From Trichobilharzia szidati (Eukaryota > Platyhelminthes > Trematoda > Strigeidida > Schistosomatidae), in the NCBI GenBank assembly GCA_944472155.2, contig OX235271.1, positions 104,173,256 to 104,237,255 of the forward strand: 64,000 bases of DNA. Reading direction: 5' to 3'. Below, piece after piece: positions 57,851 through 64,000 of the stretch (position 1 is the first letter of the stretch; the number at the start of each line of letters is the position of its first letter). The notes beneath the pieces were generated by a model. That model was not told where the DNA came from. It made no database searches and saw only the letters and a program-made list of their open reading frames with translations. A program made the translations under genes and the position numbers.

Positions 57851-57984
57851 ATAAAATCGAATTTTTTATCTTTGTTAAAACTGAAATTTCAATATTCGCT
57901 AAGAATGTATCTGGATAACAGCGTTATAGTTAATTCTACTGGTTAGTGTTTATTATTTGATAGCTATTCATATGTTTTCAAGAG

Positions 57985-58180
57985 GACGGCGTCGGTGGCA
58001 CAGTGGTTAGGACTCTCGCCGACCATGCACATGATCCAGGGTTCGATCCCCTGCCAGCGCACACCCGATATCTATGGTCGGCCTGTAAATTTGGGCTACC
58101 GATATCCATGCTGAAAAATTCCATACTTGTACTGAAAATACGGTGTGGAATCAAGCTGTAATCAAAAATAATAAAATAAC
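57985..58180 (+). mobile_element. SINE-B short subfamily
   Basis: tRNA-like head GCGTCGGTGGCACAGTGG; the T-arm CAGGG TTCGATC CCCTG pairs perfectly. Different tail, ending AATCAAAAATAATAAAAT. Confidence 0.8.
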
Positions 58181-58755
58181 ATTAACTGCTATTCATTTGT
58201 TAGATAGTTTGTAGAGTATTTCTATGAAGGAAAACAACACATTTGAATACGCTTAACTAATTTTTTAATGAGTACTGTACAATCAAACAAACTAAACACT
58301 GTTCATTTTATAGAGGACACGTGAGAAATATAAATAATAATAGCCTACCGTATGACGTCATAGGTATTATGTGAGTTAGGTGGATTATATAACAGATTTT
58401 TCAGCAAAAGTAGGTAATCTAATTCGTTGACTGATTGACTGTCTGGGGTTTTTAATGAATCTAACACTTCTGTTATCATTGTTTGTTTTATAGGTTATGC
58501 TTGCACTCTGATAATTGGAATTTCCTGAGATAGACAATTATTGTTAGCGGAAAAAAATAGAGAAATGTAAAATCCCAGAATTTTCATGAATTTTATGTTA
58601 AAAAAGACTAAATGTTTACACTTATATAAAAGCATATGGAGCAAAGATGACCGCTTAATCAAACAGAAAATTATAACGACAAACATCTTACAAAATGCAA
58701 GATTAGATAAATTATAATATATCCTTCATAAAGGTGTCGTAGATCTGTAATTACA
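58181..58755. other. no recognisable feature
   Basis: AT-rich; nothing supported. Confidence 0.5.
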
Positions 58756-59975
58756 TGAAATTAAATAAAGCAAGAACCACAGCGGTTTGTGCAGAATAAT
58801 ATGGTACCATCATTTATTTCGTTGGCTTCTCATCAGCTGCTTACGGCCTAAATAAATTGTGAGGTTTACGTACAGAAAAGTTTTAACATACTTGCAAATT
58901 TTAACATGTTGTCAGTTGACAGAAAGTTCCAAAGTAAGTGAACAGTGCTCAGAAAATTGCGCTTATATAGTTTTTACGCAGGCAGTTCAAGTTTAAACAA
59001 AATAGATGTATGCATGCAATGGTAAAGGAGTTACGTAATAAAGATGAGGGGTGAGTAAGATGGTGAGTAACTAATAAACTTGGTAACGATGTACTGAGTT
59101 CAAATCACGTCATAGAAACAAGAGACAAACAAATTAGAGATTTAAAAAGGAAAAAAAGAAAAAAAGGAGGGGTGAGGTTAAAGACAAAGATTACGTAATC
59201 AGATTAGAGAATAAAGACATCCAGTTACCATGGCAAGGAAAGACTAATAACTGCTTCTTTCTGAACACATAAATCTGGTTTGAAACGTTTGATAGAAATT
59301 GCTTCGGCAAGCTTGAGGAGAATGGAGCTCCTTTGTCTATTGATAATTTTGAAGGATTTCTCGATTTCCACCGCATGACCGGTGTCGAGAAGATGCCTGA
59401 CGATGGCACTGTTTAAAGAATTTGTTCCCTTTAGACGTAAGCTTTTTGGTACATGTTCAGAAAATCGTAGATATGCCCTTCTTTCTGTCCTTCCAATGTA
59501 ACTGCTCCCGCAGATGCATTTAAATTTGTATATGCAGTTGCAGGTCACATGAGAAGGATATCTATCGATTTTTGATTGCACCAAAGAGCAAGTTGTTTGA
59601 TAGACGGGAACGAGCTTAACTGTAGGATAGGCTATAGCTAGTGATGTACTCAGCCTTCTGTTAATCATCGCTGTAATGTTTTCACCTTTATAATCAAGCT
59701 CAAAGTAGATTGACTTTTTTCTTACTGTGATTTGTTTTACATTTTTGACTTCACATCTTCCATACTTGTTGATGAACCTTTGAGGGTACCCATTGCTTTT
59801 CGATGTCTTTTCAAGAAACTCAAATTCTTCCTCTAATTTCTCTATAGAGCATATTCTCCTCGCTCTATAGTACAGAGTCTTGACTACACCGCGTTTAAAG
59901 CTATTTGGACAGAAGCTATTGAAATGTAAGTATTGTCCTCTCCATGTAGGCTTTCGATAAATTGACTTTTTTTTG
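58756..59975 (-). mobile_element. PLE-B, 5'-truncated, reading frame open in the retained part
   Basis: Antisense. From about 59970 to the stop at 59225 one frame stays open (no internal stop found by eye), covering the RT end (LYYRARRICSIEKLEEEFEF), a linker, and the GIY-YIG region (CIYKFKCICG, SSYIGRTERRAYLRFSEH) to LSLPW. About 90% like the 51.5-kb copy but without its stop and 23-bp deletion. 3' UTR 58756-59224. Cut at 59975. Confidence 0.87.
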
Positions 59976-60737
59976 AACTGCAGATGTTCTCACAATGACG
60001 GATTTCCCTTTTAGTTAACTAAGAGGATGAATGAACTGCCTAAAAATAGTGACACAGTCATCAATGATGTGAACAACTTTAGCTTTGACATGAATTATCC
60101 TTGAAACTGAACCAAATTAGGAAATGACTGAGAAATTTGTAAAAATTTTAAATTTTTGAATAAGCATTCCCTTTGACAGTCTTGCTTTTTAAGGAAAAAA
60201 GCAAACACTGAGAATTATAAAATTCCGTTTTTCATTTACAGATGTGTCCATTCTTTTACTCATTATGAAGTCATTTTACTCAGATACTTAGTTGCTATTT
60301 TAAGTATCAACTGGATATGGTCTAGAATATATTTTCACTTAAAACATATTTGAGCACTAAATAACTCGTTCTTCTTTGTATCCTAATACCACGTGACAAT
60401 GTATATGAGGTAACTGAATTAAGAAAGGGAGAATGAGAGAGAGGTGTATAGTTTTATTGTTCAAACTTTAGACACTGATGTCACCCGACTACAGCTTAGA
60501 CACGTGGTTTTTAACGCAAATATTTGTATAATACGAATTCTATGAGTGCAAAAATGAAAGGTGAATTGAATGACACTTTTATTGAAGCTGTATGTCTTTT
60601 AATTAGTTTTTTTTTTATCCTATGCCTAACCAATGACACTACATCAAACCTAAAGATTTTTTCGCCTCCCAGGAGGCTTTACTCTTAATTTGATTTAAAA
60701 TGAATCAGGTAAAGAAAAAGGTTGCCAGTTGTCAGTT
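59976..60737. other. no recognisable feature
   Basis: Nothing supported. Confidence 0.5.
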
Positions 60738-60972
60738 TTTTTCTATTCCTTCACTTTCCCAGTGGAACATAGGGCTTCAAGCTAGAGGCTTGAAGTTTCT
60801 GTAGCAGCGTTTATTTTTACAGGATGCGGTTGGTAGCCTCATGCCCAAACTTTCCTCTTTGCCAGTTCTCTTACTGGCTTAGCGAGGTAAGGGAGTGCGT
60901 TGGCCGGGGATCAAAACCCGAACCATGTTCATGGTCGGCGAGCGTACTCACCGCTGTGCCACCGACGCACTT
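60738..60972 (-). mobile_element. SINE-B copy
   Basis: Head at right (GTGCCACCGACGCAC end), tail TTTCCCAGTGGAACATAGGG at left. AGTTGTCAGTT at 60727-60737 recurs at 60984-60994 and may be its duplication. Confidence 0.8.
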
Positions 60973-61085
60973 TTCATATAACTAGTTGTCAGTTGGATAT
61001 TATGAATTAGGATTGATTATCGAGATAGTAAGTTACACCTAAAAGAAACCGGTTATGGAAAAAGAACTAGTACTTCTAGGTACTT

Positions 61086-61392
61086 CTATAAGAAACCGAC
61101 ATGTCAACCTGAGACCGAGCACTTTGGTCCAATCAATCGACGGGAAAATCTAAAATTGAATTAAATAATTAATATAACCCGTTGCACAAGAGGTGGCTCT
61201 TGTGGCCCAAGTAGTCTAGTGGATAACGCTTTGACGTTTGAAACTATGGGCACTGCGTTCGAGTCTCGGTGGGAACACCATCACTAACTGGGGAATGCAG
61301 GTATATCCAGTTGGCGGACGTGTCCCAAATAGGACGAAATGCGCATCCTGCATTCCACTTCCGGTCACCATCCACCAATTAACTTCTATTTC
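61086..61392 (+). mobile_element. Smalpha copy, tail-head-ribozyme order
   Basis: Tail (GACATGTCAACCTGAGACC) precedes the head (box A near 61218, box B CGTTCGAGTC at 61257-61266) and a degenerate hammerhead (core disrupted, stem II and GAAA kept), so the copy is permuted as if cut from a tandem array. Confidence 0.8.
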
Positions 61393-62699
61393 TATAGATT
61401 ATGTCGATTCAATTGCATTGGTATTAAGTTACTCCAGAGTCTCTATTCAGTTGGTGTCTATGAGTGCTTTTATTTTTTACTTATAATTTGAATCTGACTA
61501 CAATGTAAATAAATATTGATCTCATTATAGGTCAGCGACAGGGCTTTCAACTTCATCTCAAATTAGATATGTATATAGAATCTCTGGTTAGCTTGCTGAT
61601 CTGTAATAAGGTATTGTACTACTGTAGTACCTACTAGATTAATTCTAAAATAGGGGACTTAGTTGTTTGCCGGATATCTATCGATTATAATAATAAAAAC
61701 GCCGATCAAGAGGACTTAACTTACATCCTCTTCATGAGGCTTAAAATCTTGCAATCCATAAAGAAAAACCTCAACTTTTTCTTCAGAAACACTTTATCCA
61801 GTGTCTTTTTCTACCATAACCTTAGTATCAGTTCTCCTTTATTGATTTCTTGCACAATATAAACTCTACATAATTTATTTTTGTGACCCACATTCAATTC
61901 TTCATGCTCTTGTATCCTATCACCTCTTTCCAAACAATTACTCATCACCTAACTAATTCGTTTCCACCTGTCTCGATTACGTAAGACTTTTCACTATTTT
62001 TCACACATGGCTATCACTCATACACTCATTCATCTTTGTTACTAATTGACAACAATAGTATCTGACCGGTGTTGTCAACTAACACTTTACATAGAAACCT
62101 GTAGGTAACTGTACAACTTTGAAACGAAGTTTTGAAAAGAGATGTTTTTCTGAATTGCTATATCACATTTTTGTCCATTATATTGTTGTCATGAAAAAGC
62201 TATGTACATTGACAATTCCGTAATCTCGATAAGCATGAAACAGAATAACTGAGGAAATATGGCCCTATTTCAAAACAATTACACACTGTGATCGATGTGA
62301 TAATAATAATTACTATATAGCTCATTTTGATCCACTCATGTTTCAACATCAGCCTCAACAATGGTATGAACCGAAAAAACTTATCTCTGTAAGTTGTTTG
62401 GTTACTAATTATAGCGTTGTATTATCCGAAAGAGGGATTAGTTTAGCTTATGATTAGATTGTATAGACAATCTTATAAACAGTGAGGCTTATAAACCAAA
62501 GGTTACTCAACTTAGTTCTGATCACCGTTAAGTCTTAAGGGTTCAATTTTTCATTTACAGATTAAAAATAATTATAACGAAACCGTTATCTTAGGACTGA
62601 TAGATATTTTAACTGATTCACACCACATTTAAATAAAAAAAGATTTTACTTAGCCTGAACATTCTATTCTTGACCCAGGTGATAATCAAAGAGGGATGG
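61393..62699. other. no recognisable feature
   Basis: AT-rich; nothing supported. Confidence 0.5.
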
Positions 62700-63930
62700 G
62701 AACAACCTTGACTAATATGGTATGTAAAGTTTTGGGTTCAATAAACATGTGCGAAATAAGTGATGGTTGTGAGATACAAACGCTAGAAAATCAGGCAGCC
62801 AGGGAGAGGAGGTAGTGATCGTATATTCAACCTTCGTCAGATTCTGGAACATAAGAATACTTACCACCGTCCAGCACTTGCCATATTTTATGTCCTGAAG
62901 GTGTCAACCGAGAGGTGCTGTGGTAATGTTTGGCTTTGAAAGGAGTGCTGAGAAAGTACGTCGCACTAATTATGGCAATCTACTCAAACTTAGGCCACCG
63001 TTTAATCACTAATGGAGAGTTGTCATCTGAAGTAATGACTAACAGTAGTGTTCATAATGGATACCCACTGTCCCCATTTTCGTTTAATTTCATTGTAGAT
63101 GTACCAAAGGAATTAGCGCCAACTGACTTCAGCGACTTGCGGATTGACTTGTTACTACGGGAAAGTCTTGTGGATTTAAAGTATGAGGACGATATTGTCC
63201 TTCTAGGTGAAGACGCTGATAAAATGCAGTCTTCTCAACACCTTGGGCAGCAATCTTCGAGTGTTTGGCATGCGAATGTCTCCTGTCAAATATAATATGA
63301 TGCTGTAGGACTGTACTGTACCGACTCCTAGATTAAAGATAAGGAATGAAGCGATAGAGCGTGTTGACCGTTTCACATATTTGGAAGTCACATCAGCCCC
63401 ATGGACTGATTGATGGCAAAATCACAACACGGATAGAAATGGCTCATGTAGCATTTGCAAAATTACATCATCTGTGTCGTAGACGTGTATATTGCGCAGC
63501 TGTTTGCTCTGTCCTCATTTGTGTCTGTGAGATACGGACATTAAAAGTAGAAGATATGAAAGTGTTAGGCGTCTTCGAAAACAGATATTTGTGAAGTGTT
63601 AGTTAGTAGGGGGAGAGTAAGTCATTTGTGATGAGCTTGGGAAGATGCATCGATTGAGATGGTTGGGATATGTGCTACACATTCCCAGACACTGTCATCC
63701 TAGAAGAGCACTGATAACGGGAATGAGATCAGGTTGTAAAAGAGTTGGTCAGTGGTCGTCAAAATGAAATCTGCAATCAATCCATGAAATCTTTGACGGT
63801 CAGTTTGAACTAGCCACGTAGCAACGTGTAGACTGTCTGACTGAAGTCCTCAGGATTGTAAGAATGAATGTCTGGAGACAATTGATGATATGACTGAGAA
63901 TATTTCTCAATGGTGAGGATGTATTCAGTC
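62700..63930 (+). mobile_element. RTE-2 LINE, RT pseudogene
   Basis: Translation: RIFNLRQILEHKNTYHRPAL, then YPLSPFSFNFIVDV (RT motif), LKYEDDIVLLGEDADKMQS (catalytic box read YEDD), FAKLHHLCRRRVYCAAV, VEDMKVLGVFENRYL, LHRLRWLGYVLH and a 3' tail; several frameshifts. Non-LTR RT, RTE-like by its C-terminus; a clade call by eye is tentative. May run past 63930. Confidence 0.75.
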
Positions 63931-64000
63931 TTTGTGAACTCCCATATGCACTCAGCTCTCATGTTTTTCCATGTTACTCTTCTTTGTGCCTCACATTTCT

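Noticed and set aside
57985..58060. Functional tRNA genes at the tRNA-like heads
   Set aside because: All lie inside dispersed repeats with family-specific tails; acceptor stems are imperfect and no tRNA 3' end or terminator is placed as in a tRNA gene.
1..64000. CRISPR arrays, bacterial operons, viral genes
   Set aside because: Repeats are dispersed, spacer arrays absent, genes have introns; RT genes are of non-LTR and Penelope type, with no LTR or envelope-like sequence seen.

Overview
The window is AT-rich, intron-containing flatworm DNA, almost certainly from a blood fluke (genus Schistosoma; species not resolved). The reasons are the mix of Penelope-like retroelements (PLE), RTE-like LINEs, Smalpha-type tRNA-derived repeats carrying hammerhead ribozymes, and one host gene with long introns. 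No virus, CRISPR array, rRNA or functional tRNA gene was seen.

The one confident host gene is a PIM-family serine/threonine kinase on the + strand, five coding exons between 32720 and 42160 (715 codons before the stop, all splice phases compatible). A cluster of five CCAAT motifs lies about 260-390 bp upstream of its ATG. The kinase core keeps all catalytic motifs and PIM signatures, but the hinge lacks the PIM-type prolines, and a Ser/Thr/Asn-rich tail of about 400 residues follows the domain.

The rest is a mosaic of mobile elements. I use working names. RTE-A is an RTE-like LINE with about nine copies, mostly 5'-truncated; one (55102-57318) spans both ends but has an internal deletion. RTE-2 is a second LINE family (44.0 and 62.7-63.9 kb). 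PLE-A, PLE-B and PLE-C are Penelope-like elements with GIY-YIG and/or RT remnants. SINE-B is tRNA-derived and shares its 3' tail with RTE-A. SINE-C is tRNA-derived with a hammerhead-like motif, about 20 copies. Smalpha is the classic schistosome hammerhead repeat. SINE-E and SINE-F are further tRNA-like repeats. Repeat D is a short repeat with a hammerhead-like core. There is also one candidate MITE (25644-25925).

Layout: 0-32 kb is a dense repeat field; 32.3-43.1 kb is the PIM locus, with SINE-B, SINE-C and SINE-E in its introns; 43-64 kb is again repeats, including the best PLE-B and RTE-A copies. Target-site duplications read directly from the sequence (10-15 bp) give exact boundaries for many insertions.

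The most striking pattern is that the hammerhead-bearing repeats (Smalpha, SINE-C) and PLE-A repeatedly occur as head-to-head inverted composites whose 3' ends face outward, each bounded by one TSD and therefore inserted as one unit. SINE-B and RTE-A copies show no such inversion. This suggests two separate mobilisation systems: RTE-A with SINE-B, and a PLE-type machinery with the ribozyme SINEs.
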